The notes: a model not told the origin generated them from the letters alone. 64,000 nucleotides of DNA from Sinomicrobium pectinilyticum (GCF_003725735.1 NZ_RJTM01000109.1:1-64000); one strand, 5' to 3'. Positions 1-9,581 are shown, counted from the first letter of the stretch. Made by a program: numbers and translations.

Positions 1-680
1 ATGGGAGTCCCACCTTCCTTATTTGCAAACCACTCAATGCTGTCGCCGGCACCTACAGGTGACAGTTGGAGATTAGCCGAAGCCCCGGGTTCTGCAATAT
101 TTCCGGATACCGCCGGTGCTCCGTAACGAAGCCTGGCACCGTAAACACGGACGTTGGTAAGTGCAGAAGCTATTGCCGCAAATTTCACACGAACGCGGTC
201 AAAATCCGCACCAGCAACAAATGTCACCATATAACGGTCCGTAGTACCGGGAACTAACTTAATATTGACAAGATCCGACAGGGATACCCCATCTCCATTG
301 GCAGCAGTACCGTTAAAACTTTCCAGGGTGAGCCCGCCAAGTACGGAGAAATCCGCAAGGCCTCCGCCAATACCGATCTCTACTTCCACAGCATCACCTT
401 CCAATCCCCCAAAGGGAAAAGCCAGGTCCTGCCAGATACCTCCCGCGATACCAAAGGACGCATTAAGCGCCGCATAATTATCAGGGTCGGTATCCACGGA
501 AAATTCCGGGTTAGCCACTTGACATGCAAGACACGAAACATCCTTATTCCATTCCTGATTATCGGCATGGAAAGGACTTTGCTGCGCAAAACCAAGGGTA
601 GATTTTAACACAATCAAAGAGAAGGCAAAAAGAAAAAACAACACATTGACCTTACTCTTCTGAGTAGTTTTCTTGTACAT
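1..680 (-). CDS. Secreted surface protein, N-terminal part (truncated by window edge)
   Basis: The minus-strand reading frame is open from an ATG at 680 to the window edge, giving 226 residues with no stop. Residues 1-33 form a signal peptide: a lysine-rich start, a hydrophobic core (VLFFLFAFSLIVL) and an AQQ cleavage region. The mature part is rich in Gly, Asp and Val, with short beta-strand-like segments. Near residues 205-226 it reads LSPVGAGDSIEWFANKEGG, which resembles the Ig-like (CHU_C-associated) domains found repeated in large flavobacterial adhesins exported by the type IX system. The C-terminus, where a sorting signal would lie, is outside the window. A surface adhesin or repeat protein is the inference; the specific function is unknown. 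It is read away from the regulator at 1393. Confidence 0.75.
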   Translation of the reverse strand, partial: MYKKTTQKSKVNVLFFLFAFSLIVLKSTLGFAQQSPFHADNQEWNKDVSCLACQVANPEFSVDTDPDNYAALNASFGIAGGIWQDLAFPFGGLEGDAVEVEIGIGGGLADFSVLGGLTLESFNGTAANGDGVSLSDLVNIKLVPGTTDRYMVTFVAGADFDRVRVKFAAIASALTNVRVYGARLRYGAPAVSGNIAEPGASANLQLSPVGAGDSIEWFANKEGGTP

Positions 681-1392
681 AGAACAGGGTTTCAAGTTAA
701 ACTAGAATAAATACCTCTATCGAGAACACAATAACTGTTAAACAATACTATTCTCTAACGCGTTCACACGTTTGCGAAAATCGCAGCGTGCAACAGGACA
801 ACCGCTTTCTTTATTCGCAGTATCCGACCACACGTCAGACGCAAAAACATCTTCCGGTCCCAGACCGGACAAAACGTTTCGGTTCGTATATTTTTTAATT
901 AAAAGCGGGGGTAGATTGCAATCTGAGGAAAGAACCAAACAGGGATAAAAGAGGTCCGAGCCATTCACATTCGGAGAATGCACCTCTTTATTATTTATTG
1001 ACCGACAATTATAACGAAAGTAATTTTCCACCATAGCTATTATTTAGTTCTGTCTGCATTCGATTCCATAAATAACACGAAATCGTCAGCACTTCAATTC
1101 ACCAATACATATAAACACCTTTTTACTAACCACTTAGAAACAGAAGAACGATTTTTTCGTCGCTTTCAACGAGTTTTTTTCTTACACTCCTGTTTTAACA
1201 TGTTATTTGCAGCCAGTTTGAACAATAATTCCCCCTAAAAACAGTTATAGTTATTACAAAAAGAGAATTTTTTAATAAAAAATGCCCCGAACACCCAAAC
1301 AACTGTCTTAACCTTACCGCTACAAACAACTATATCAACCAACCTGTATTTAATTTTTTTGTAGAACCCACTCATTGAGAAGCGTATAGCCG
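681..1392. other. Long AT-rich intergenic region
   Basis: This stretch separates the secreted protein from the divergent CI-like regulator and must hold both promoters. It is much more AT-rich than the rest of the window. A 7-bp hairpin (TCCGGTC / GACCGGA, 853-869) is present. A 98-codon open frame on the minus strand (738-1034) has no recognisable composition, domain or convincing start, and I do not call it a gene. No RNA gene or mobile element is visible. Confidence 0.6.
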
Positions 1393-2145
1393 ATGTTTCT
1401 CAATATGAGTACAAAAAATCATAAACAAATGTTAAACACTCCCAAATATAGGTATCATTACGCGAATACGCAAGAAAAAAAATCTCCTAATGCGACTTTT
1501 ATTTTAGATAAGTTAAAAAAACACTTACAAATTAAGACAAATATTGATCTTGCGAATATCCTTGATGTAAAACCCAACACCATATCCACCTGGAAGAAAA
1601 GAAACAGCATGGATTACGAGCTTATAGTTTCAGTTTGTGAAGCTTACGGCATTGATCTCAACGAGGTTTTTTACGATGGTAATACGGTCATGGAAGTAGA
1701 AAAAAACAATTACAACAAGAATATAAGTGTTGTAACAAGAGAGTACCAATATCAGTACGTACACCACCTGGGGGAAGATTCTTTCATTAACAGTATCCCT
1801 AAATACAACTTTCCTTTTATCAGCGGGGAAAACATGAGAGCCTTTCAGGTGACAGGAAATATGATGTATCCTACCCTTGAGGATAATTCCATTGTAATAG
1901 CAAAGCAACTGAACCCTTCCGAAACCATAGCAGACAATAAAAACTATGTGATTATCAGCAAAATAAGAGGTATTTTTATAAACAGGGTCCGGACACTTTA
2001 TGATTCTCCCGACGAGTTGCTCCTAATTAACGACAACAAAATGATACCCCAGGAAATAAAAATCCATACGGATGAAATTGCGGAAATCTGGGAGGTAAAA
2101 GCCAAACTGAGTTATTCCTTTATAGAAGAACCGGTTATCCAATAA
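1393..2145 (+). CDS. CI/LexA-like transcriptional regulator with degenerate S24 domain
   Basis: This 250-residue protein has a phage-CI-type helix-turn-helix at about residues 33-95 (ANILDVKPNTISTWKKR is the recognition region). A C-terminal S24/LexA-like fold covers about 130-245. In active S24 proteases a G-D-S-M-x-P-T motif carries the nucleophilic Ser; here it reads GNMMYPT, with Met in place of Ser. The catalytic Lys region reads IFINRVR, with no Lys at the usual place. The fold is probably kept for dimerisation while RecA-stimulated self-cleavage is lost. No phage genes surround it. It is flanked by two long non-coding AT-rich stretches, which suggests acquired DNA. An alternative start is the ATG at 1405, four codons downstream. 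Confidence 0.75.
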   Translation: MFLNMSTKNHKQMLNTPKYRYHYANTQEKKSPNATFILDKLKKHLQIKTNIDLANILDVKPNTISTWKKRNSMDYELIVSVCEAYGIDLNEVFYDGNTVMEVEKNNYNKNISVVTREYQYQYVHHLGEDSFINSIPKYNFPFISGENMRAFQVTGNMMYPTLEDNSIVIAKQLNPSETIADNKNYVIISKIRGIFINRVRTLYDSPDELLLINDNKMIPQEIKIHTDEIAEIWEVKAKLSYSFIEEPVIQ

Positions 2146-2914
2146 CAAAAATATAGTCTCCCGTAACCTGAAAAGACCGGTGTTTTTTCCACAGGGAGTC
2201 ATCATATTCCTTAATATGATTTTGCTGTGAAAAAGTGCAAACCTGTACTTTTTCACAGTTCAGTCTATAGAAAAAAAGTATAAAAGGTTTGTCGTTTATA
2301 ACAAAAACTTATTCATGCTTAAAAAACAGACTCACTAAATGAGAAATAAGCGCGTTTTGTGAATTTCAGACCTCTGATATCATTAAAATAAAAATACCGG
2401 CTGAAATGAGCCCTAATACCTCCATCCAAAAATACCCCGGAAAATTTTGTAACACAAAATACAGATTTAAAAGCTGGGGATTTAATGAAATAACTAATAT
2501 TTATAAAAAACCATATTTAAATAAATATACATTATACACTTCCAATTCCCCTCTTCAATACAACGGAAATAAGACCACTTCTCTTTTCCCACCATAAGCA
2601 ATACCATCCCCTTCAAAATAACACATTAAATACAATTATATTAGTTTTTTTTGACAACCCTGTTTTAAAACCGGCAGTCCAGAGCGGCATCGGATAACTT
2701 TTGAAAGGTCTGCATTTACTCAGAATACCCCACCATCATCTCACCATCTCCAAAACAGAGCGTAGCAAATTCCGTTTCTTCTTATGCAAACAGACCCGGC
2801 ACCTTACCTCGTTTACAGCTTTTCGGCCCGATATCCCATCCGCAGAGACTTCTTTTCGTCTTTCTCTTGTTCCTTCGCATATTTTTTTGCTAAATTTACA
2901 CTAAAAGCAGGACC
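2146..2914. other. AT-rich intergenic region upstream of cdaA
   Basis: This stretch holds the inverted repeat at 2225-2258 and otherwise no gene I can support. Open frames at 2406-2597 and 2701-2904 have low-complexity translations and no family resemblance. Just before cdaA the sequence CTAAATTTAC resembles the -7 box of a Bacteroidota promoter, with a TTG about 21 nt upstream. That is a plausible but imperfect promoter. Confidence 0.5.
2225..2258. repeat. 12-bp perfect inverted repeat downstream of the CI-like gene
   Basis: CTGTGAAAAAGT (2225-2236) and ACTTTTTCACAG (2247-2258) are perfect inverted arms around a 10-nt spacer. The repeat lies about 80 bp after the regulator's stop codon. As RNA it forms a strong AT-rich hairpin, but no clean T run follows on either strand, so it is a weak terminator candidate. 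It could equally be an operator for the adjacent HTH protein. Confidence 0.55.
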
Positions 2915-3700
2915 TTGAAAATATTCGATTTTCTCGACTTTAAAATCATAGATATCATAGATATTGTACTCTTTGCCTTTTTGTTATACTACATATACAA
3001 ACTGGTAAGAGGCACCGTCGCTGTGAATATATTCATCGGTTTCGGTATTATCTACCTGATATGGCGGATTACCAAAGAACTGCAGATGCATATGATGAGC
3101 AATATTTTCGGCAGTTTCATGAGTGTCGGTTTTTTTGCTCTTATTGTCCTTTTTCAACAGGAAATACGAAAGTTCCTTCTCACCATTGGCTCCACAAATC
3201 TCGCCAATCGGAAAAATCTCAAAAAATATTTCAAATTTTTCCGGGACGACAATTTTGATGTCAAGACCAATGTAGAGGTACTTGTCGCTGCCTGCGAAAA
3301 ACTCGGAAGTACCAGGACCGGCGGACTTCTCGTTATTGAACGCAATACTCCCCTGGATTTTGTTAAGAACACGGGGGACAATATGTACATAAAAATAACG
3401 GGGCCTATCATAGAAAGTATCTTTTACAAAAACAGCCCTCTCCACGACGGGGCAGCGATCATAGAAGGCAATTATATTGTGGCCACCCGCGTCGTGCTCC
3501 CGGTCTCCAACGAAAGAAGCATCCCGCTCCGTTTCGGGCTCCGCCACCGGGCAGCCATCGGAATCACCGACAAAACGGATGCTGTTGTTCTTGTTATCAG
3601 CGAAGAAACCGGGCAGATCTCATATATCAAAGACGGCCAGTTTACCCTTTACAACAATACGGAAGAGCTTATCAACATTATCAAAGAGGATCTCAGCTAA
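2915..3700 (+). CDS. cdaA: Diadenylate cyclase CdaA (c-di-AMP synthase)
   Basis: This enzyme makes cyclic di-AMP from two ATP molecules at the inner membrane; the messenger typically controls osmolyte and potassium balance. The N-terminus has three hydrophobic helices at about residues 13-90 (VLFAFLLYYIYKLV, FIGFGIIYLIW, GFFALIVLFQQE). The DisA_N catalytic domain follows at about 105-250, with the diagnostic LHDGA and LRHRAAIG motifs for ATP binding and catalysis. The length of 261 residues is normal for the family. The start is TTG; no in-frame ATG fits the N-terminal helix. It is followed by truA on the same strand after about 100 bp. Confidence 0.95.
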   Translation: MKIFDFLDFKIIDIIDIVLFAFLLYYIYKLVRGTVAVNIFIGFGIIYLIWRITKELQMHMMSNIFGSFMSVGFFALIVLFQQEIRKFLLTIGSTNLANRKNLKKYFKFFRDDNFDVKTNVEVLVAACEKLGSTRTGGLLVIERNTPLDFVKNTGDNMYIKITGPIIESIFYKNSPLHDGAAIIEGNYIVATRVVLPVSNERSIPLRFGLRHRAAIGITDKTDAVVLVISEETGQISYIKDGQFTLYNNTEELINIIKEDLS

Positions 3701-3771
3701 ACAAAATATGCTTTTTATCCCATAAAAACAGTTCAGAAACGAACCGCTAAGCCCGTAACGGAATAACTTCC

Positions 3772-3779
3772 TATCTTTG
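3772..3779 (+). promoter_or_regulatory. TAnnTTTG -7 box upstream of truA
   Basis: TATCTTTG is an exact match to the Bacteroidota -7 consensus and lies 22 bp before the TTG start of truA. No TTG is present at the -33 position, so the match is partial. Confidence 0.4.
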
Positions 3780-3801
3780 TATCTTCAAAAAAGAACTTCC
3801 T

Positions 3802-4587
3802 TTGCGTTACTTTATAGAACTATCATATTACGGAAAGGCTTATCACGGCTGGCAGAAGCAACCCAATGCGGGCACGGTGCAGGAAACAATAGAAAAGGCT
3901 CTTTCCTTACTATTGCAGGAACAGGTTAGCATTACCGGGGCGGGCAGAACAGATACCGGCGTACATGCCAGGCAAATGTTTGCTCACTTCGATACGCAAA
4001 CGGAAATTTCTGCCGGTATACTGGTGCATAAACTCAATTCTCTTTTGCCGGGGGATATTGCCATATACCGTATTTTTCCGGTTGAAGAGAACGCCCATGC
4101 ACGTTTTGATGCCACTTCACGTTCTTACGAATACCGGATCAATTCTTTTAAAGACCCTTTTCTCACAGGATTATCCTTCTATTACAGGTATCCGCTGGAT
4201 GTAAAAAAGATGAACAGTGCTGCAAAAATCTTACTCGGCCATAAAGATTTTCAATGTTTTTCCAAATCAAAAACCGATGTCAGGACCTATTTCTGTACCA
4301 TTGAAAACGCCGAGTGGAAACGAATGGGAGATAACCTGCTGTTCACAATAACAGCAGACCGGTTCCTTCGCAATATGGTAAGGGCCGTTGTAGGCACCCT
4401 GCTCGAAGTAGGCCAGGGGAAATTACAGGAGGAAAACGTTAAAAAAATCTTAGAAAGCAAAAATAGAAGTGAAGCCGGTGTGTCAGTTCCGGCACATGGT
4501 TTATATTTAACAAAAATTCAATACCCTTACATAACGGACAGGGAAAACCAAAAACCATACAATACATCAAAGTCTAAAACTCCCTGA
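3802..4587 (+). CDS. truA: tRNA pseudouridine(38-40) synthase TruA
   Basis: TruA isomerises uridines 38-40 in the anticodon stem-loop of many tRNAs. The catalytic Asp lies in the family motif GRTDTGVHA at about residues 50-58. The N-terminal YYGKAYHGWQKQP segment and the RFLRNMVRAVVGTLLEVG segment near residues 190-210 are also typical. The 261-residue length is normal. The start is TTG at 3802, which places the RYFIELSYYG strand at the N-terminus as in homologues. The C-terminal tail after about residue 240 is basic and unconserved. Confidence 0.96.
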   Translation: MRYFIELSYYGKAYHGWQKQPNAGTVQETIEKALSLLLQEQVSITGAGRTDTGVHARQMFAHFDTQTEISAGILVHKLNSLLPGDIAIYRIFPVEENAHARFDATSRSYEYRINSFKDPFLTGLSFYYRYPLDVKKMNSAAKILLGHKDFQCFSKSKTDVRTYFCTIENAEWKRMGDNLLFTITADRFLRNMVRAVVGTLLEVGQGKLQEENVKKILESKNRSEAGVSVPAHGLYLTKIQYPYITDRENQKPYNTSKSKTP

Positions 4588-4697
4588 CCCCGATATCATT
4601 ACGTACGGAAATGAAGTATGCGGCAGTATATACGGGGACAGGTGAAAACAGGCAATAGAAAAACGTTACTTTTTTTCTGCCTTAACGTGAAACAGCA

Positions 4698-6467
4698 ATG
4701 AGCAACAATAAAGGATCAGCTTTCGACTTAAGTCTTTTCAAAAGACTTATGGAACATGCCCGTCAATACAAAATCACCTTTTACGGTGTGGCTTTTGCCG
4801 CCATCCTGGTATCTTTGTTTGCCGTTGCCAGGCCTTACCTGCTTAAAATAACGGTAGACGACTACATAACACATAAGGATTACGGGGGACTCCTGCAGTT
4901 CACCATCCTCATGCTGGTAGTTCTCCTGTGCGGGGTTATCAGCCAGCTGGCCTTTATTTATTATGCCAACTGGCTGGGACAGTCTATCATAAAAGACATC
5001 CGGATACAGCTTTTCCGGCACATGCTTCAATTTAAAATGAAGTATTACGACAACTCCTCCATAGGGATACTCGTCACACGTGCCGTAAGTGACATGCAAC
5101 GTATAGGGGAAATTTTCAGCCAGGGCCTTTTCATGATCGTCAGCGACCTGCTCCAAATGTTTGTGGTAGCCACCGTTATGCTGTTTACCAGCTGGAAACT
5201 CTCTCTGATTGTATTTTCCGTTTTGCCCGTTATACTCTACGCTACCCGCCTGTTCCAGAAGGCCATGAAAGTAGCATTTACCGATGTAAGAGCCCAGGTG
5301 GCGAACCTCAATTCTTTTGTTCAGGAACGCATTTCAGGAATGAAGATCGTACAGTTGTACACCCGTGAAGATACGGAATACGAAAAATTTACGGAGATCA
5401 ACCAAAAGCATAAAAAAGCATGGCTTAAGACCGTATGGTACAACTCCATCTTTTTTCCAGTTGCGGAACTCGCCTCATCGGTCACCATAGGACTTGTCGT
5501 ATGGTACGGCGGCCTGCGTACTATTGCAGGCGATGACCTGGAACTCGGAAGCATTTTTATGTTTATCGAAATGTCACAAATGCTCTTCCGTCCCTTACGG
5601 CAAATAGCGGACAAATTCAACACCCTTCAAATGGGAATGGTTGCCGCGAATCGCGTATACGGCATACTGGACACGGATAGTTCCATAGAAGACAAAGGCA
5701 ATATCACAGCGGAAAATCTCCGGGGAAATATCCGTTTCCGGGATGTACATTTCGGTTATCTGCAGGATGAAGAAGTCCTCCATGGCATATCATTCGATGT
5801 AACCGCCGGCCAGACCATAGCCATCGTGGGCGCTACCGGGGCAGGAAAATCCACCATCATAAATTTATTAAACCGTTTCTACGAAATAAATTCCGGCGAA
5901 ATCCGCATTGACGATGTCAACATAAAGGACTATACCCTAAACTCCCTCAGGGGACGTATAGCCGTGGTCCTGCAGGATGTATTCCTCTTTGCCGATACCA
6001 TATTGCACAACATTACCCTGAAAAACCCGGAAATAACCGAAGAACAGGTACATAATGCCGCAAAAGAAATAGGGATTCACGATTTTATCATGAGCCTTCC
6101 CGGCGGGTATCACTACAACGTAAAGGAAAGGGGTACCATGCTATCCAGCGGTCAGCGCCAGCTTATTGCCTTTCTGCGTGCCTATGTGAGCAATCCGGAT
6201 ATCCTCGTATTGGACGAAGCCACGTCATCCGTAGATTCCCATTCGGAAAAGCTCATCCAGAACGCTACCGAAAAAATTACTGAAAAAAGGACATCCATCG
6301 TAATTGCACATCGTTTGGCCACGATTAAAAAAGCAGACAAAATACTTGTCATGGATACCGGGAAAGTGGTAGAGTCCGGCACTCACCGTGAACTTCTCAA
6401 AAAAGATGACGGTTACTACAAAAACCTATACGAAGTGCAGTTTATGGCCGAGGAAGAAACGATATGA
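4698..6467 (+). CDS. ABC exporter, fused membrane and ATPase domains (MdlB/MsbA type)
   Basis: This is a half-transporter that works as a dimer in the inner membrane. Residues about 25-310 form the six-helix ABC transporter type 1 domain. Residues about 340-575 form the nucleotide-binding domain, with Walker A GATGAGKST, signature LSSGQRQ (second position Ser, as in many exporters), Walker B ILVLDEATSSVD and the switch His in IVIAHRLAT. The substrate cannot be read from the sequence; lipids, peptides or drugs are all possible. It lies between truA and a phosphoesterase, an order I recall as common in flavobacteria. Confidence 0.9.
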   Translation: MSNNKGSAFDLSLFKRLMEHARQYKITFYGVAFAAILVSLFAVARPYLLKITVDDYITHKDYGGLLQFTILMLVVLLCGVISQLAFIYYANWLGQSIIKDIRIQLFRHMLQFKMKYYDNSSIGILVTRAVSDMQRIGEIFSQGLFMIVSDLLQMFVVATVMLFTSWKLSLIVFSVLPVILYATRLFQKAMKVAFTDVRAQVANLNSFVQERISGMKIVQLYTREDTEYEKFTEINQKHKKAWLKTVWYNSIFFPVAELASSVTIGLVVWYGGLRTIAGDDLELGSIFMFIEMSQMLFRPLRQIADKFNTLQMGMVAANRVYGILDTDSSIEDKGNITAENLRGNIRFRDVHFGYLQDEEVLHGISFDVTAGQTIAIVGATGAGKSTIINLLNRFYEINSGEIRIDDVNIKDYTLNSLRGRIAVVLQDVFLFADTILHNITLKNPEITEEQVHNAAKEIGIHDFIMSLPGGYHYNVKERGTMLSSGQRQLIAFLRAYVSNPDILVLDEATSSVDSHSEKLIQNATEKITEKRTSIVIAHRLATIKKADKILVMDTGKVVESGTHRELLKKDDGYYKNLYEVQFMAEEETI

Positions 6468-6531
6468 AGTACGAAGCCGGAAGCATGAAGTTAGGCTTAC
6501 GCCTGTTTTTTTAGTTCTTAATATACACCAG

Positions 6532-7026
6532 ATGACCAGGATACTGCTTTTATCGGACAGCCACAGCCATATAGACAACACAATCCTGAAATACGCCAGG
6601 GAAGCTGACGAGGTATGGCATGCCGGCGACATCGGAAATCTCGCGGTTACCGATACGCTGAAAAAAACAGCTCCGCTCCGTGCCGTCTATGGCAATATTG
6701 ACGATGCCGAAGCCAGAAAGGAATTCCCCGAAAACAACCGTTTTATGTGTGAAGATGTGGATGTGTGGATTACCCATATCGGGGGATATCCCGGGAAGTA
6801 CGACCAGAGGATCCGCGAAGAAATACGTAAAAATCCGCCTAAACTGTTTATCTGCGGGCATTCTCATATCCTCAAGGTTATTTACGACAAGAAACTGGAC
6901 CTACTGCACATGAATCCGGGTGCCGCAGGGAAATACGGTTTCCACCAGGTGCGTACCATGCTCCGCTTTCAAATAGACAAGGACCAGATCAAAGAACTGG
7001 AAATTGTAGAACTGGGAAAGAAATAA
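6532..7026 (+). CDS. YfcE/MJ0936-type metallophosphoesterase
   Basis: This 164-residue phosphoesterase has the calcineurin-like metal motifs in order: LSDSHSHID near residue 8, HAGDIGN near residue 30, GNID near residue 56, and GHSHIL near residue 115. These bind the two catalytic metals. The family cleaves phosphodiesters such as bis-pNPP or 2',3'-cAMP-type substrates; the physiological substrate is not known. I place the start at ATG 6532, because upstream in-frame codons overlap the ABC gene and carry no conserved residues. The sequence just upstream (6465-6495) contains a GAAGTACGAAGCCGGAAG-like short repeat. Confidence 0.88.
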   Translation: MTRILLLSDSHSHIDNTILKYAREADEVWHAGDIGNLAVTDTLKKTAPLRAVYGNIDDAEARKEFPENNRFMCEDVDVWITHIGGYPGKYDQRIREEIRKNPPKLFICGHSHILKVIYDKKLDLLHMNPGAAGKYGFHQVRTMLRFQIDKDQIKELEIVELGKK

Positions 7027-7186
7027 TACATCAGGCACAAAAGGTGCGGAGTTTTCCGGTTACAGGCGGGTTTATATACTAAAACGGCCAAACGTGTATA
7101 AACAGATATGGAAATCCCTGATTTTTGCGTAGTCCACAACAAATGGGAATGATCCTTTTTTACCCTTCGCAGGTACTCACAAAAAA

Positions 7187-7216
7187 ACCCGCCTGCAAAT
7201 ATACAGACGGGTCTTT
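7187..7216. terminator. Bidirectional terminator between phosphoesterase and DUF4293
   Basis: ACCCGCCTG (7187-7195) pairs with CAGACGGGT (7204-7212), with one mismatch in the stem. It is flanked by an A run on the left and CTTTT on the right. It lies between two convergent genes and can serve both. Confidence 0.7.
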
Positions 7217-7245
7217 TACGCACTAATACTACTAAGATTTCAGGT

Positions 7246-7656
7246 TTATCGCAACCGGTCTACTGATTTTACGAGATCTTCATCCTTTTTTATAGCCTTA
7301 TTGGCCAACACTAAAAAAACGATAGAAACTACAGGAATAAATATCCCAATACCCTTCTCTGAAATATTACTTTCTCCGGATAGATTTAGCGACCGATACG
7401 CAAATACTCCTAGTAAAATTAAGTTTAATATCATGTTCAATCTGTTAAGCACAAATTGATTTTTTCTGTTCCTGAACATCAAAACGGATATAAGAGCCAA
7501 TGATGCTATGACCATAAAACCCATCAGCACCCACAATTCTCCCGCAGCATATACGGCATTACCTTCTCCGTCTTTCCACAAAGATACTACAAAAGGCAGA
7601 ACCGCACTCACCAAAAACACAATTAATAAATATATGCTCTGTATTCTCTGTAACAT
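7246..7656 (-). CDS. DUF4293 membrane protein
   Basis: This 136-residue protein has four hydrophobic segments: residues 6-23, 42-60, about 73-90 and about 104-120. It is recognisable as the DUF4293 family, known from Bacteroidota and often found beside rho; no function is established. The start is set at the ATG at 7656 (MLQRIQSIYLL). The longer open frame upstream overlaps the promoter region and is not conserved-looking. It is transcribed divergently from rho. Confidence 0.85.
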   Translation of the reverse strand: MLQRIQSIYLLIVFLVSAVLPFVVSLWKDGEGNAVYAAGELWVLMGFMVIASLALISVLMFRNRKNQFVLNRLNMILNLILLGVFAYRSLNLSGESNISEKGIGIFIPVVSIVFLVLANKAIKKDEDLVKSVDRLR

Positions 7657-7676
7657 CTTTCTACCTGAAATATGGG

Positions 7677-7684
7677 CAAAAATA
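7677..7684 (-). promoter_or_regulatory. TAnnTTTG -7 box for the DUF4293 gene
   Basis: On the minus strand TATTTTTG matches the -7 consensus exactly and lies about 20 bp before the chosen ATG. This supports that start. No clear -33 TTG is present. Confidence 0.45.
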
Positions 7685-7875
7685 AGAGTTCTTTTTAAAA
7701 AATACGTTCCGTTTATAAAAATAAATTTGTAATATTGCGGTATCCATTCGTAACCCACTCAAAACAAGGTTCGTTTGACTTCGATTTTTTTTTCACTTTG
7801 ATGCTCATCCCAAAACATACAAATCGGACTTAACAGAGCACTTCAAAAGAATTAATTAACTTATTTAACATTTCA

Positions 7876-9552
7876 ATGTTTGACATTTCAGATTTAAAAG
7901 GAAAGAAATTAACTGAATTACAGGAAATTGCTAAAGATTTAAATGTTCCTAAATTCAGAACACTTAAAAAGATGGACCTGATCTATCAGATTCTGGATGT
8001 ACAGGCTGCAAACCCCAAGACTGTTACAGAACAAAAAACTTCTTCCCCTTCTTCAAATAACGGGGAAACCGCCCCCAAAGAGAGAAAAACACGCAGAGCA
8101 AGAATAAAAAAGACTTCTCAGGAAACTCCCAAGGCTAAAGCGATACAGGAAAAAACGGACAGCAAAGAAAAACCCTCTCCCGAACCTGCACCCCAGAAAA
8201 ACAATCCGCCCCAGGCCGTGACAAAAAGCCCGCGGGACGAAAAACAGCGGGACGAGAAACAGCGGGACGAGAAACAGGAAGAGCCGGACAACATCCAGAC
8301 CAAAGACAAGAAAAAGGAATACAATCCCAAGGGACAACAGCACCAGAAAAAAGGAAATACCGCCAGTCATCCTTCGTATAACAAAGAGAATTTTGACAAG
8401 GAGAAAAAGAACCGGTACAAGGATCCCGATTTCGAATTTGACGGTATCGTGGAAAGCGAAGGTGTCCTGGACATCATGCAGGACGGTTACGGCTTTCTCC
8501 GCTCATCTGATTACAACTACCTTTCTTCTCCGGATGATATTTATGTTTCACAGTCTCAAATACGATTGTTCGGGTTAAAAACCGGCGACACTGTGCTCGG
8601 TACCATTCGTCCCCCGAAAGAAGGAGAAAAATATTTCCCGCTTATACGGGTGACCAAAATCAATGGTCTGGCGCCCCAGGTAGTGAGGGACCGCGTATCA
8701 TTTGAGCACCTGACCCCGCTTTTCCCGGATGAGAAATTCAAACTCGCAGAAAAGCAAAGTACCGTTTCCACCCGGATCGTCGACCTCTTTTCTCCTATAG
8801 GAAAAGGACAACGGGGTATGATCGTTTCCCAACCGAAAACAGGTAAGACCATGCTGCTTAAAGATATTGCCAATGCCATAGCTGCCAACCACCCGGAGGT
8901 ATACCTGCTGGTGTTGCTCATTGACGAACGTCCGGAAGAAGTTACCGACATGCAGCGAAGTGTACACGGTGAAGTTGTCGCCTCTACCTTTGACGAACCC
9001 GCAGACAGGCACGTAAAAGTAGCGAACATTGTCCTCGAAAAAGCCAAAAGACTGGTAGAATGCGGCCATGATGTAGTCATCCTTCTCGATTCCATCACCC
9101 GTCTGGCCAGGGCATACAACACCGTACAACCTGCCAGCGGAAAAGTACTGAGCGGTGGTGTGGATGCCAATGCCCTGCACAAGCCCAAGCGTTTCTTCGG
9201 AGCCGCACGAAACATCGAAGGCGGCGGATCTCTTTCCATCATTGCCACCGCACTTACGGAAACAGGCTCTAAAATGGACGAGGTAATATTCGAAGAATTC
9301 AAAGGGACCGGTAACATGGAACTCCAGCTCGACAGGCGCATCGCCAACAGAAGGATATTCCCTGCTATTGACCTTATTTCTTCCAGCACCAGGAGAGACG
9401 ACCTGTTACTGGACGAAAACACCATACAGCGTATGTGGATCATGCGAAAATACCTGGCAGACATGAACCCGGTAGAAGCCATGGAATTCATGGACAGCCG
9501 TATAAAACGGACTGCGAACAACGAAGAGTTCCTGCTCACGATGAACCAGTAA
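7876..9552 (+). CDS. rho: Transcription termination factor Rho
   Basis: Rho is a hexameric RNA helicase that terminates transcription. The Rho_N helical domain ([18 protein letters not shown]) covers about residues 5-45. A long, highly charged, low-complexity insert follows at about 50-185, rich in Lys, Glu, Gln and Pro; it includes three RDEKQ repeats. The RNA-binding cold-shock-like domain is at about 190-265 ([16 protein letters not shown]). The ATPase core follows, with Walker A SQPKTGKT, Walker [18 protein letters not shown] and the Q-loop/R-loop region. The length of 558 residues, against about 420 in E. coli, is explained by the insert, a known feature of Bacteroidota Rho. Confidence 0.97.
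   Translation: MFDISDLKGKKLTELQEIAKDLNVPKFRTLKKMDLIYQILDVQAANPKTVTEQKTSSPSSNNGETAPKERKTRRARIKKTSQETPKAKAIQEKTDSKEKPSPEPAPQKNNPPQAVTKSPRDEKQRDEKQRDEKQEEPDNIQTKDKKKEYNPKGQQHQKKGNTASHPSYNKENFDKEKKNRYKDPDFEFDGIVESEGVLDIMQDGYGFLRSSDYNYLSSPDDIYVSQSQIRLFGLKTGDTVLGTIRPPKEGEKYFPLIRVTKINGLAPQVVRDRVSFEHLTPLFPDEKFKLAEKQSTVSTRIVDLFSPIGKGQRGMIVSQPKTGKTMLLKDIANAIAANHPEVYLLVLLIDERPEEVTDMQRSVHGEVVASTFDEPADRHVKVANIVLEKAKRLVECGHDVVILLDSITRLARAYNTVQPASGKVLSGGVDANALHKPKRFFGAARNIEGGGSLSIIATALTETGSKMDEVIFEEFKGTGNMELQLDRRIANRRIFPAIDLISSSTRRDDLLLDENTIQRMWIMRKYLADMNPVEAMEFMDSRIKRTANNEEFLLTMNQ
8233..8277 (+). repeat. Three 15-bp tandem repeats inside rho
   Basis: Three in-frame copies of CGGGACGAGAAACAG lie here; the first differs by one base. 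They encode RDEKQ three times within the disordered insert of Rho. Copy number could vary by slippage without breaking the frame. Confidence 0.9.
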
Positions 9553-9581
9553 CAGGAATTCCGTTCCGCCGGAAAATACAT

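Noticed and set aside
738-1034. 98-codon open frame on the minus strand
   Set aside because: It lies in AT-rich non-coding DNA, has no signal, domain or typical composition, and overlaps the likely promoter of the secreted protein gene.
1393-2145. Prophage remnant suggested by a CI-like repressor
   Set aside because: No integrase, structural phage gene or attachment repeats are visible; stand-alone CI-like regulators are common in flavobacteria.
2406-2904. Two short plus-strand open frames before cdaA
   Set aside because: Their translations are low-complexity with no resemblance to any family; the second begins with TTG and ends next to the cdaA promoter area.
2701-2904. Possible remnant of folP upstream of cdaA
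   Set aside because: No dihydropteroate synthase motif could be found in any frame of this stretch.
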